The notes under the pieces: generated by a model
The model's input: only the letters and a program-made list of their open reading frames with translations
Database searches by the model: none
What the model was told of the DNA's origin: nothing
DNA from: an uncultured bacterium
Lineage (GTDB): Bacteria > Edwardsbacteria > AC1 > EtOH8
Reading direction: 5' to 3'
Assembly: GCA_937863685.1 (NCBI GenBank)
Contig: CALMGM010000005.1
Span: 845,046-909,045, forward strand
DNA length: 64,000 bases
Translations under genes and position numbers: made by a program
In this document: positions 49,915-58,066 of the stretch, in pieces
How the letters are laid out: each line of letters begins with the position of its first letter
Numbering within the stretch: position 1 is the stretch's first letter

Positions 49915-51243
49915 ATGAATATGCGTTGGTTAACTTTATTGTCTTTGGCATTTCTGGCGGCCGGATATTTGCAGGCCCAGGAGATAATTCCCATGTCGCT
50001 GGATAATTGCCTGCAGGCCGGATTGGAAAGGAATAAGGGGCTTGATGCCGCCCGGGCCAAAGCCGAGGGAAGCCTGGCGGCGAATAAGTTTTCGCGTTCG
50101 GCCCTGCTGCCCAGCCTGAAAGTGTCGGCGGGTTACAGCCGGCTGAGCGACGTTCCCGCCTTTCAGATAACAATCCCAAGTTTTCCCAGCCCCCGGACCA
50201 TGACCATCTCCCAGCCGGTGTTGGATAATTACAGTATCAGATGGACCCTGCAGCAGCCGTTATTCACTGGGGGCCGTCTGATAGCCAACAACAAAGCCAG
50301 TAAAAATAATTATTTGGCGGATTCCAGTGATTACCGCCAGCAGTTTAGCGATGCCGGGCTTAACATCAGGATCCTGTATTGGAAATTATACCAGGCGGGC
50401 AAAATAAAAGAACTGGCCCGGGAGAATGTTGTTTTGCTGGAGGAACACCTTAAGGATGTCGCCAACCTGGCACAGCAGGGCATGGCCACGGAAAATGACA
50501 AGCTTAAAGTAAAGCTCCAGTTGTCCAATGCCAATCTGACACTACTCGAGGCCGAGAACGACTTTTTGGCGGCAGGACTCCAGCTCAACAATTATATCGG
50601 GAAGCCTCTCGATATTCTCATCACACCAACCTCCATTCCCGATACATCACAAATTACGCCGCCGAGCATTTCGGACATAATGAAAAAGGCTCTGGTCGGC
50701 CGGGCTGACCTGAAGGCTTTGAAATTGCGGAGAGAAGCGGCTTATTCCGGAGAGAAATCTGCCGGCGCAGGATGGTATCCCCAGGTTTATGCGGTGGGCA
50801 ATTATACTTATGCCGATCCCAATCAGCGGATATTTCCGGCCAGGGACCAATTTGACGGGACCTGGGATGTGGGAGTGATGCTGTCGATGGATATCTGGAA
50901 CTGGCAAAGCACCAAACATCAGGTCGGACAGGCTTCCGCAGCCCTGAAGCAGGCCGAAGACCGCCTCTCGTTGCTGGGAGATGCCATAGAGGTTGAGATC
51001 CGCCTGGTCTTGCTTGAAATTGAAAAGTCCGGCCAAAAGATTGAAGTCACCAAGACCGGACTGGCCCAGGCCGAAGAGAACCACCGGAACGTGAAAAATA
51101 TGTTCCGGCAGGGCATGGCCGCCAACTCGGACCTATTAGACGCCGAGGTACTGCTGCTTCAGGCCAAGGTCAACAATACCGGAGCGGTTGTGGAATATCA
51201 GATCGCCAAGGATAAATTGAAAAAAGCCATGGGAGAATTTTAA
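49915..51243 (+). CDS. TolC-family outer-membrane efflux channel
   Basis: A 442-residue protein with a signal peptide (LTLLSLAFLAAGYLQAQ). Two OEP repeats of long coiled-coil helices and short strands: SLDNCLQAGLERNKGLDAARAKAEG in the first and IMKKALVGRADLKALKLRREAA in the second, with NYSIRWTLQQPLFTGGRL as beta-strand. AAAGGTG precedes the ATG. It lies between two ABC ATPase genes, an unusual position. Confidence 0.92.
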   Translation: MNMRWLTLLSLAFLAAGYLQAQEIIPMSLDNCLQAGLERNKGLDAARAKAEGSLAANKFSRSALLPSLKVSAGYSRLSDVPAFQITIPSFPSPRTMTISQPVLDNYSIRWTLQQPLFTGGRLIANNKASKNNYLADSSDYRQQFSDAGLNIRILYWKLYQAGKIKELARENVVLLEEHLKDVANLAQQGMATENDKLKVKLQLSNANLTLLEAENDFLAAGLQLNNYIGKPLDILITPTSIPDTSQITPPSISDIMKKALVGRADLKALKLRREAAYSGEKSAGAGWYPQVYAVGNYTYADPNQRIFPARDQFDGTWDVGVMLSMDIWNWQSTKHQVGQASAALKQAEDRLSLLGDAIEVEIRLVLLEIEKSGQKIEVTKTGLAQAEENHRNVKNMFRQGMAANSDLLDAEVLLLQAKVNNTGAVVEYQIAKDKLKKAMGEF

Positions 51244-51247
51244 TAGC

Positions 51248-52219
51248 ATGTCCAATCCGGCCATCATAGTCGAAGGCTTGACCAAAAAGTTCGAGAGCTT
51301 CATCGCAGTCGACAATGTCAGTTTCGAAGTGGAGGAGGGCCAGATATTCGGTTTTTTGGGGGCCAACGGAGCAGGGAAATCCACCACCATAAAAATGCTA
51401 TGCGGGCTGCTTTCCTCCAGCTCGGGGACTGCCAGAGTGGGCGGGTACGATATCAACCGCCAAGTCGAACAAATCAAGCGCAATATAGGTTATATGTCGC
51501 AGAAATTCTCGCTATACGAGGATTTGACGGTGGAGGAGAACATCAATTTCTTCGGCGGGGTGTACGGTCTGACCGATCAACAGCTAAAGCTACGAAAGGA
51601 ATGGGCCATAGAAATGGCCGCCCTGACCGGGAGGGAAGGATCTCTGACCAGGGAGCTGGCCGGCGGCATGAAGCAGCGCCTGGCGCTGGGTTGCGCCATT
51701 CTGCACCAGCCAAGGATCCTTTTTTTGGACGAACCCACCGGCGGGGTGGACCCGGTCTCCCGCAGGAATTTCTGGGATCTGATAAACGGCCTTTCGTCCG
51801 GCGGCACTACCGTATTTGTCACCACACACTATCTGGACGAAGCCGAATACTGCAATACCATCTCACTGATGCATGCCGGCAGGATAGTGGCCAGCGGCAG
51901 TCCCGGCCAGCTTAAAAAGGAATGGATAAGAAATCCCATCCTGGAATTCCGATCGGGCGAAATAATCAGGGCCATGGAGATAATCCAAAGCCAGGAATGG
52001 GCGCTGGAGACCACAATATTCGGCAGCTCCCTGCATGTCAGTGTGAAAGATGCCGAAGCCGGCAGGGACAGGATCACCAAGCTTATGGGAGAACATGGAA
52101 TCGAAGTTGAGAACATTCGCCAGGTCGATCCCACCCTGGAGGATGTTTTTATAACCCTGATAGAGGGACAAGATCCGGAAAAAGCACCAAGGGGAGCGAT
52201 GAATAATAATGCCAGCTGA
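51248..52219 (+). CDS. ABC transporter ATPase 2 (C-terminal YbhF half equivalent)
   Basis: A 323-residue ATP-binding protein. Walker A GANGAGKSTT, Q-loop MSQKFSLYEDLTVEENI, signature LAGGMKQRLALGC (Ala for Ser), Walker B ILFLDEPTGGVDPVSR and an intact H-loop VTTHYLDEAEYC. C-terminal tail resembles DUF4162. E. coli YbhF carries both ATPases in one chain; here they are separate. It overlaps the first permease gene by 11 bases. Confidence 0.93.
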   Translation: MSNPAIIVEGLTKKFESFIAVDNVSFEVEEGQIFGFLGANGAGKSTTIKMLCGLLSSSSGTARVGGYDINRQVEQIKRNIGYMSQKFSLYEDLTVEENINFFGGVYGLTDQQLKLRKEWAIEMAALTGREGSLTRELAGGMKQRLALGCAILHQPRILFLDEPTGGVDPVSRRNFWDLINGLSSGGTTVFVTTHYLDEAEYCNTISLMHAGRIVASGSPGQLKKEWIRNPILEFRSGEIIRAMEIIQSQEWALETTIFGSSLHVSVKDAEAGRDRITKLMGEHGIEVENIRQVDPTLEDVFITLIEGQDPEKAPRGAMNNNAS

Positions 52220-53360
52220 AGTCGGAATAAAGCGGGATAACATCCTGCCGATCATAAAAAAGGAACTGCGCCAGATCAAACGCGACAAGCGGAGCCTGGT
52301 GATCCTGCTGTTCGTGCCGGTCTTCATGCTGCTGATGTTCGGCTATGCCCTCAATTTCGATGTCAAGCATGCGCCGGTGGCCGTGCTTGATCTGGACAGG
52401 ACCGCGGCCAGCCGCGAGCTGTGGCAGCAGTTTGGGCATAACGAAAATTTCGAACTGCGTTACTGGCTGAACGACCGGAAAGAAATCGACTGGCTGCTGG
52501 GTACCGAGAGAGCCCGGATGGCAATAGTGATCCCCCACGGTTACCAGCGGGATCTGGCGGCCGGACGCAGCCCGTCGGTGCAATTCCTGATAGACGGAGC
52601 CAACTCCAACGCCGCTACCGCAGTGCTGGGCTATCTGGAGGCCGCCATCCATCAGCTTTCGCTCAAACTTACCGCAGAACGCACCCTTATGAGGGGTTCG
52701 TCCGCCATAAAACTTCCGCTGGATTACCGCCCCAGGGTGTGGTTCAATCCAGAGCTTAAAAGCGCAAAATTCCTGATACCGGGACTGATAGGGTTCATTC
52801 TAATGGTTGTTGCGGTAATCTCCACGGCTCTATCAATAGTAAGAGAAAAAGAACGGGGCACCATGGAACAGCTGGTGGTTTCTCCGGTGTCGCCGTTGGA
52901 AATGGTGATAGGCAAGACCGTTCCATACGTTGTTATCGCCCTGTTGTCGACCACCATGATCCTGGGCTTGGGCGCATTGCTGTTTGATGTACAGATAAAG
53001 GGAAGCTTGCTTCTTTTTTACGGCGTAACGCTGGTTTTTATTTTGGGGGCTTTGGGCATGGGGCTATTGATATCCACCATTGCCGATACCCAGCAGGTGG
53101 CCTTCATGATCGCCGTGATCGCCACCATGCTGCCATCATACATACTTTCGGGCTTCGTTTTTCCCATCAGGAACATGCCGCCGGCCATTCAGCTGATCAC
53201 CTATGCGGTGCCGGCCAGATATTATCTGGTATGCATCAGGGCTATCATTCTTAAAGGGGCGGGCTTGGAGGCCTTTTGGCCCCAGTTGTTGGCTTTGGCC
53301 GCCTTCGCTCTGGGGATGCTGGGATTGAGCTCGTTACGGATGAAAGCCAGGAGATTGTGA
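52209..53360 (+). CDS. ABC-2 type permease (YbhS-like)
   Basis: A 383-residue membrane protein: one N-terminal helix (LVILLFVPVFMLLMFGYAL), a ~150-residue periplasmic domain and five C-terminal helices. KEREKGTMEQL-like VREKERGTMEQLVVSPVSPLEMVIGK and FVFPIRNMPPAIQLITYAVPARYYL are hallmarks of this ABC-2 subgroup. Start lies within the ATPase 2 gene. Forms a pair with the next permease. Confidence 0.92.
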   Translation: MPAEVGIKRDNILPIIKKELRQIKRDKRSLVILLFVPVFMLLMFGYALNFDVKHAPVAVLDLDRTAASRELWQQFGHNENFELRYWLNDRKEIDWLLGTERARMAIVIPHGYQRDLAAGRSPSVQFLIDGANSNAATAVLGYLEAAIHQLSLKLTAERTLMRGSSAIKLPLDYRPRVWFNPELKSAKFLIPGLIGFILMVVAVISTALSIVREKERGTMEQLVVSPVSPLEMVIGKTVPYVVIALLSTTMILGLGALLFDVQIKGSLLLFYGVTLVFILGALGMGLLISTIADTQQVAFMIAVIATMLPSYILSGFVFPIRNMPPAIQLITYAVPARYYLVCIRAIILKGAGLEAFWPQLLALAAFALGMLGLSSLRMKARRL

Positions 53361-53367
53361 TATAAAC

Positions 53368-54480
53368 ATGAGAACCATATTGTTCATAATACAAAAAGAA
53401 TTCATTCAGTTTCGACGGGATCGGAAGATGCTGGCGCTGTCTTTTTTGGCTCCGGTAATACAATTGGTGGTGCTGGCCTATGCCGCCTCGCTGGATGTCA
53501 GGATAATTCCCATGGCCGTCTGCGACCAGGACCGCACCGCGATCAGCCGCGAGTTTACAGGAGGTTTCTTTCATTCTGGATATTTCCGGGAGGCGGCTTG
53601 GGTTGATGCGGCTCAAGAAATTGACCCGTTGATCAACAGTGGAAAAATATCCGTCGGACTGGTGATACCTCCGGGCTTCGGAAAAGATATACTGGCCGGC
53701 CGACAGCCGCTGCTGCAAGTGATAGCCGACGGGGCCGATGCCAACAGTGCCGGAATCGGGCTTTCCTATGTCACTCAGATAATCAACCGCCGGATGATTG
53801 AATATCAGAAGGGAGTGTTGGAGGGGTGGCTGGTCAGGATAGACTCCCGGCCCAGGGTCTGGTATAATCCGTCCTTAAAAAGCCGCAATTTCATGGTGCC
53901 GGGAGTGCTGGCCATGCTGCTGATGGTGATGACCATGATCCTGACCTCGTTGGGCGTGGTCAAGGAACGCGAATCTGGCACCATGGACCAGCTTTTGGTT
54001 ACTCCCATCAAACCCTGGCAGCTGATCATCGGAAAACTCGCTCCCTTTACCGTCATCGGCGTGATTGACATAACACTGGTAATCATTGTAGCCACGGCTT
54101 GGTTCGGGGTGCCCATCAACGGCAGTGTGTCTCTGCTTTACGGGCTTTCCCTTCTGTTTATCTTGAACACTCTGGGGCTGGGCCTTTTGATATCCACCGT
54201 TTCCCGCAACCAGCAGCAAGCCATGATGACAGCCATCTTTTTCATCATGATGCCAATGATAATCCTGACCGGATTCGTATTTCCCATAGAGAACATGCCT
54301 AAGGTGATCCAATGGTCCACCTACCTGCTTCCATTGCGGTATTATTTTGTGGTGGTCAGGGGATTGTTTCTAAAAGGGGTGGGCATGGCCGAACTCTGGC
54401 CCCAGGCGTTAGCCATGCTGGCTTTCGGGGTGGGCATTTTATCTCTCAGCGTCTTCAGGTTCCGCAGGAACCTGGAATGA
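53368..54480 (+). CDS. ABC-2 type permease (YbhR-like)
   Basis: A 370-residue paralogue of the preceding permease with the same plan: first helix LALSFLAPVIQLVVLAYAAS, periplasmic domain, KERESGTMDQLLVTPIKPWQLIIGKL and GFVFPIENMPKVIQWSTYLLPLRYYFVVVRG. Last gene of the TetR-HlyD-ATPase-TolC-ATPase-permease-permease operon, presumably for drug or toxic-compound export. A bidirectional terminator follows. Confidence 0.92.
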   Translation: MRTILFIIQKEFIQFRRDRKMLALSFLAPVIQLVVLAYAASLDVRIIPMAVCDQDRTAISREFTGGFFHSGYFREAAWVDAAQEIDPLINSGKISVGLVIPPGFGKDILAGRQPLLQVIADGADANSAGIGLSYVTQIINRRMIEYQKGVLEGWLVRIDSRPRVWYNPSLKSRNFMVPGVLAMLLMVMTMILTSLGVVKERESGTMDQLLVTPIKPWQLIIGKLAPFTVIGVIDITLVIIVATAWFGVPINGSVSLLYGLSLLFILNTLGLGLLISTVSRNQQQAMMTAIFFIMMPMIILTGFVFPIENMPKVIQWSTYLLPLRYYFVVVRGLFLKGVGMAELWPQALAMLAFGVGILSLSVFRFRRNLE

Positions 54481-54500
54481 ACTACGGCACAGTATAAAAC

Positions 54501-54529
54501 AAAAAACCTCCCTAAAGGGAGGTTTTTTT
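54501..54529. terminator. Bidirectional intrinsic terminator
   Basis: AAAAAACCTCCC (54501-54512), loop TAAA, GGGAGGTTTTTTT (54517-54529). A-run and T-run make it work on both strands. The stop codon of the minus-strand TPR gene lies in the loop and arm, so its last codons (Lys-Thr-Ser-Leu) are part of the hairpin. Confidence 0.9.
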
Positions 54530-55117
54530 GTCCATCACCATCTGGCGATAGGATTGGAGCAATTGGTTTTTGGGATCCAGCTCCAGGGCCCGGTCCAGAT
54601 GTTTCAGCGCTTCATCGTATAATCTCATCTCCACCAGACAAACCGCCAGATCGTTGAAAATACTGGTATCGCATTCATCGAGGACCGAGGCTTCTTCCAG
54701 TATCTGCCGCCCGGCCTTCTGGTCGCCGGACATAAAGACCGTCCATCCCAGCAAATGCATGGTCTGAGGGTGCGCGGGCCGGATGTCCAAGGATTTTTTC
54801 AATTGAACCATGGCATCCTCGAAGCGGTCCATATAGCTGTAAAGCGATCCCAGCTGGTGATAATAGTTGGCCTCCAGAGGATTCAATTCGATAGCGATCA
54901 ACAGATGCTTTTCGGCTTCGACGGTGTTCCGATCTAAGATCAAAAGCTCGGCCAAGCCCCAATGTGCCAGTTCCAGGGCCAGAGCGTCCTTTTTTCTCAA
55001 TCCCGGAACAGCTATGATCTCCCGGTAAACCTTTATGGCTTTTTTGCGCTGGCCGCGGCGGGAAAATTGGTCGGCCTGCGTAAACAACCCGGTGATATTA
55101 TTTTTGTGGCTGGACAT
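54512..55117 (-). CDS. TPR-repeat protein
   Basis: A 201-residue soluble protein without a signal peptide. About four TPR units: SRRGQRKKAIKVYREIIAVPG, LLIAIELNPLEANYYHQLGSLYSYMDRFEDAMVQLKKSLDIRPAHP, LLGWTVFMSGDQKAGRQILEEASV and DLAVCLVEMRLYDEALKHLDRALELDP (core positions W/L-G-Y-A-P). Likely a protein-binding scaffold. Last gene of the Tol-Pal transcription unit; its start overlaps the 69-residue ORF by 20 bases. Confidence 0.85.
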   Translation of the reverse strand: MSSHKNNITGLFTQADQFSRRGQRKKAIKVYREIIAVPGLRKKDALALELAHWGLAELLILDRNTVEAEKHLLIAIELNPLEANYYHQLGSLYSYMDRFEDAMVQLKKSLDIRPAHPQTMHLLGWTVFMSGDQKAGRQILEEASVLDECDTSIFNDLAVCLVEMRLYDEALKHLDRALELDPKNQLLQSYRQMVMDKKTSL

Positions 55118-55307
55118 GCTGCTGATTCTGGCTGGAGATCTTCTTCAATTCATCCAACAGTTCCTGCCGGGAGCAAACCTTTTTATCCACCAGGACGTTT
55201 ATCAACGCTTGGATGGAGAGGGCGTTGGCAGCTACCCCCTGTTGGATACTGATGGCGTGGCCCGGTTTGGTTCCTTTGGATCCAAAGATATTCTTTAAAA
55301 AATTCAT
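55098..55307 (-). CDS. Small protein of unknown function (69 residues)
   Basis: A 69-residue ORF overlapping genes on both sides: its ATG overlaps the stop of the 49-residue ORF (ATGA) and its end overlaps the TPR gene. The middle (ALSIQALINVLVDKKVCSRQELLDELKKI) is a helix pair of a kind often found at the start of short regulatory or subunit proteins. The overlaps support real, coupled translation. No function assignable. Confidence 0.6.
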   Translation of the reverse strand: MNFLKNIFGSKGTKPGHAISIQQGVAANALSIQALINVLVDKKVCSRQELLDELKKISSQNQQHVQPQK

Positions 55308-55453
55308 TTTTTCCTTCGCTCCTCCCAGGCCCGGCGATCGCTTTCGGTGGCTTTCCCGGATTCGATCAGAGCTCTGAATTCCTTTTCCGAAAGCGGTTTT
55401 CTGCGTTCCCCGCTTCTTTTTTTTGCCTTCTTGGCGGCGTCTGGCTTGGTCAT
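55304..55453 (-). CDS. Small basic protein of 49 residues between cpoB and the 69-residue ORF
   Basis: ATG at 55453, preceded by GGAG 9 bases upstream, encodes MTKPDAAKKAKKRSGERRKP then LSEKEFRALIESGKATESDRRAWEERRKK and a stop overlapping the next ATG. Highly charged, basic N-terminus and helical C-terminus. The ribosome site and 4-base overlap make it a credible gene although very short. No homologue recognised. Confidence 0.6.
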   Translation of the reverse strand: MTKPDAAKKAKKRSGERRKPLSEKEFRALIESGKATESDRRAWEERRKK

Positions 55454-55479
55454 ATCTTTATCTCCATAACTTATTATAT

Positions 55480-56220
55480 TTATGGCAGTTCTTTTATCCT
55501 GTCCTGGGCCAGTTTGGCCTCGGGGCTACGAGGGAATTTTTTAATCAGGGCTTGCCAGTTTTCCCTGGCGGCCGTTTTGTTTCCCAGCTCTTTTTGGCAG
55601 AGGCCGGATTTGTAATAGGCCGCTGCTGCCTTATCCTGGTTGGAATACAGGGAAATGACCTTTTCAAATTCAGCCAGGGCCTCGGTGTATTTTTTCTGGG
55701 CGTAGTAGCCTTCACCGATCCAATATTGGGAATTATCGGCCAGACTGCTGGAGGGATAAAGTTTCAAAAATTCCCGGAACCCGGAGATGGCCAGGTCGTA
55801 ATTCCCCCGGGTGATGTCCAGATAGGCGGTGTCATACAACTGCTTGGGATCGGGCTTGGAACCGTTATCACCGGGTTTGTCCGGCGGGACCGGAGGGACG
55901 ATCGCCTTACTGTCCGGTTTGGAGGATCCCAGCGGCAGGGCCTGGACCATGGCCCGGGACTGCTGGTCCTCATATTGCTGGTCCATGCTCATCATCCGCT
56001 CGTTCAAAGAGCCCCATCGGGTTCGCATCTCGGCGTTCAGCTGGTAGGTGATGTCGGTCTGGACCCGAAGCAGGCTGTCCATCCGGGCCAGCTGTGTCTC
56101 CATCTTCTTCTGGCTGGTCTCCAGATAATCCAGCTGGTCGCGCATCCGGACATATTCCCTTTTGACGCCGCACCCGGCCAGCAGGGGAAGGCAGAGAATA
56201 AACAGGATCGATTTTTTCAT
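55480..56220 (-). CDS. cpoB: Tol-Pal system protein CpoB (YbgF-like)
   Basis: A 246-residue protein: lipoprotein-type signal ending LLAGC (Cys17), then an N-terminal coiled coil (~20-90, RMRDQLDYLETSQKKMETQLARMDSL), a Pro-rich linker, and three C-terminal TPR units (YDTAYLDITRGNYDLAISGFREFLKLYP and on). This is the CpoB plan, except that CpoB of E. coli is soluble, so a lipid anchor is a difference. CpoB coordinates envelope constriction at division. It begins 1 base after pal. Confidence 0.88.
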   Translation of the reverse strand: MKKSILFILCLPLLAGCGVKREYVRMRDQLDYLETSQKKMETQLARMDSLLRVQTDITYQLNAEMRTRWGSLNERMMSMDQQYEDQQSRAMVQALPLGSSKPDSKAIVPPVPPDKPGDNGSKPDPKQLYDTAYLDITRGNYDLAISGFREFLKLYPSSSLADNSQYWIGEGYYAQKKYTEALAEFEKVISLYSNQDKAAAAYYKSGLCQKELGNKTAARENWQALIKKFPRSPEAKLAQDRIKELP

Positions 56221-56221
56221 A

Positions 56222-56722
56222 TCACTTCTTTTCTATTATGAATTCCACCCGGCGGTTCTTGGCCCAGCTGATCTCGTTGTGCCCGGGATCGGCCGGCTTC
56301 TCCTTGCCAAAGCTGACGGTGGCCAGACGGGAGCGCTCCACCCCCAGGTTGACCAGATAGTCCCTTACAGCCGCCGAACGTTTCTCCCCCAGCGCCAGGT
56401 TGTACTCGGTGGTGCCCCGTTCGTCGCAGTGGCCCTCCAGCCTGACCGCCACCTGGGGATAGCTGCGGAGGAGACGGGCGGCCTCGGTCAGCAGGGGGAT
56501 GGAGGCTTCCTCTATGGAATAGGAATCGAAGCCAAAATAGACGATGGAGAAATCGATCTTCACCTCTGGTTTTTTCTCTTCGATCGGCGGGGTGACCGGC
56601 TTCACGGCGGTCACATCGGGCTGGAGGATCTCCTCCTGCTTGGTGGTCTGCTTTTTGGCGCAGCCGGCCAGGGCCAGAGAGATTGTCAGGGCACCGCTTA
56701 TAAGATAGATGGTTCTTTTCAT
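56222..56722 (-). CDS. pal: Peptidoglycan-associated lipoprotein
   Basis: A 166-residue OmpA-family lipoprotein. Signal ends LALAGC (Cys21). The OmpA-like domain has VYFGFDSYSIEEASIPLLTEAARLL, LEGHCDERGTTEYNLALGEKRSAAVRDYL and NRRVEFIIEKK at the end (key: GHCDERGT, LGxxRA). It ties the outer membrane to peptidoglycan and binds TolB. Confidence 0.96.
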   Translation of the reverse strand: MKRTIYLISGALTISLALAGCAKKQTTKQEEILQPDVTAVKPVTPPIEEKKPEVKIDFSIVYFGFDSYSIEEASIPLLTEAARLLRSYPQVAVRLEGHCDERGTTEYNLALGEKRSAAVRDYLVNLGVERSRLATVSFGKEKPADPGHNEISWAKNRRVEFIIEKK

Positions 56723-56762
56723 AGTTACCTCCTTGTGTTTTATATTAACAAAGCCATTGTAT

Positions 56763-58055
56763 TCAGGGGATGATAAATGGACTCCAGGCCGGCATCAGCG
56801 CCCCGCCGAGGTTGGTAACAGCCTTTTGGTTTGAGCCGTCCCAGTGCATCAGCCACAGCTGGTTGCTGCCGGTGCGGTTGGAGGAGAAGGCCAGGTGCAG
56901 GCCGTCGGGCGACCAGGAGGGGTCCTCGTTGTCCCCTTCGTAGGTCAGCTGGGTGTAGCCGTCGCCGGTGACATTCATGGCGCAGATCTGGAACAGCCCG
57001 TTGATGCGGGAGACGAAGGCGATCTTGTCGCCCTTGGGCGACCAGACCGGCGAGGTATTGTAATTGCCCTGGTAGGTCAGCCGCCGGATATTGGAACCGT
57101 CGGCATCCATCAGGTAGATCTGGGGGCTGCCCGGACGGTCTGATGTGAACACCAGTTCCCGGCCGTTGGGGGACCATCCCGGCGAGCAGTCGATGGCCCA
57201 GCTGTTGGTCAGTCGCTGCAGAGACCGGCTGTCCAGGGTATAAAGATATATTTCGGCATTGCCGTCCTTGGAAAGCGTCAGGGCCATTTTTTTCCCGTCG
57301 GGAGACCAGGCCGGAGAGGTGTTCAGGCCCTCGACCTGGGATACGGCCTGGAGTTTCCAGGCCTTCATGTCCAGTGAGTAGATCTCTGTCCGGTTGCGCT
57401 GAAAGGAGATGAAAGCAAGTTTGCTTCCATCCGGTGACCAATCGGGCGACAGGGTGATGGTGTTCAGGGCGGTAAGTTTCTGCAGGTTGTGGCCGTCGTA
57501 TTCCAGCACGGCCAATTCCTTGTTCTGACCGTTCTTCTGACAGAAGGCTATCCTGGTGGAGGCTACGCCGTTCTCCCCGGTGAGGGCCTTGATGATCTCA
57601 TCGCAGATCCGGTGGACCTGCCCCCGGGAATAATCCAGGAAGATCTCCTTGGCAAAGATATCGCGCCCCACGCCCAGGTCGTAGATCCGGACCTTCAGGT
57701 GATCCTGTTTTTTGTCGCTGCGAAGCTCGGGGATCAAAAGCATCTTGGCCCCCAGCAGCTGCCAGGATCCGGCCAGCACCTGGCCTTTCTTGAAGCCATA
57801 CCCCGGATCGCTGTCCGGGGATTCTATCAACTGAAAGTACAGAGAAAAAGCCAGATCGTCCGACAGTATGTCGACGATATCCTTGACTTTGGCCATTTTT
57901 TCCTGGGTGATCTTGCCCTGGGGCTGGATGGGGGTGACCACCAGCTCTATGGGCCGCCTTTCCGAGGTGGACAGCTTCAGATAGACGTCGGTCTGGGCTA
58001 TAGCCAGGGAAAATAAGAATATGTGGGCCAGGGATAACAGGAAAAAATTTTTCAA
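56763..58055 (-). CDS. tolB: Tol-Pal system beta-propeller protein TolB
   Basis: A 430-residue periplasmic protein with signal peptide (FFLLSLAHIFLFSLAIAQ), an N-terminal anticodon-synthetase-like alpha/beta domain (~25-165) and a six-bladed WD40-like propeller with repeated SPDWSPDGSKLAFIS-type blades. Usual length. It begins 11 bases after the sugar amidotransferase-like gene. Confidence 0.95.
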   Translation of the reverse strand: MKNFFLLSLAHIFLFSLAIAQTDVYLKLSTSERRPIELVVTPIQPQGKITQEKMAKVKDIVDILSDDLAFSLYFQLIESPDSDPGYGFKKGQVLAGSWQLLGAKMLLIPELRSDKKQDHLKVRIYDLGVGRDIFAKEIFLDYSRGQVHRICDEIIKALTGENGVASTRIAFCQKNGQNKELAVLEYDGHNLQKLTALNTITLSPDWSPDGSKLAFISFQRNRTEIYSLDMKAWKLQAVSQVEGLNTSPAWSPDGKKMALTLSKDGNAEIYLYTLDSRSLQRLTNSWAIDCSPGWSPNGRELVFTSDRPGSPQIYLMDADGSNIRRLTYQGNYNTSPVWSPKGDKIAFVSRINGLFQICAMNVTGDGYTQLTYEGDNEDPSWSPDGLHLAFSSNRTGSNQLWLMHWDGSNQKAVTNLGGALMPAWSPFIIP

Positions 58056-58066
58056 TTTGTCGGCCT

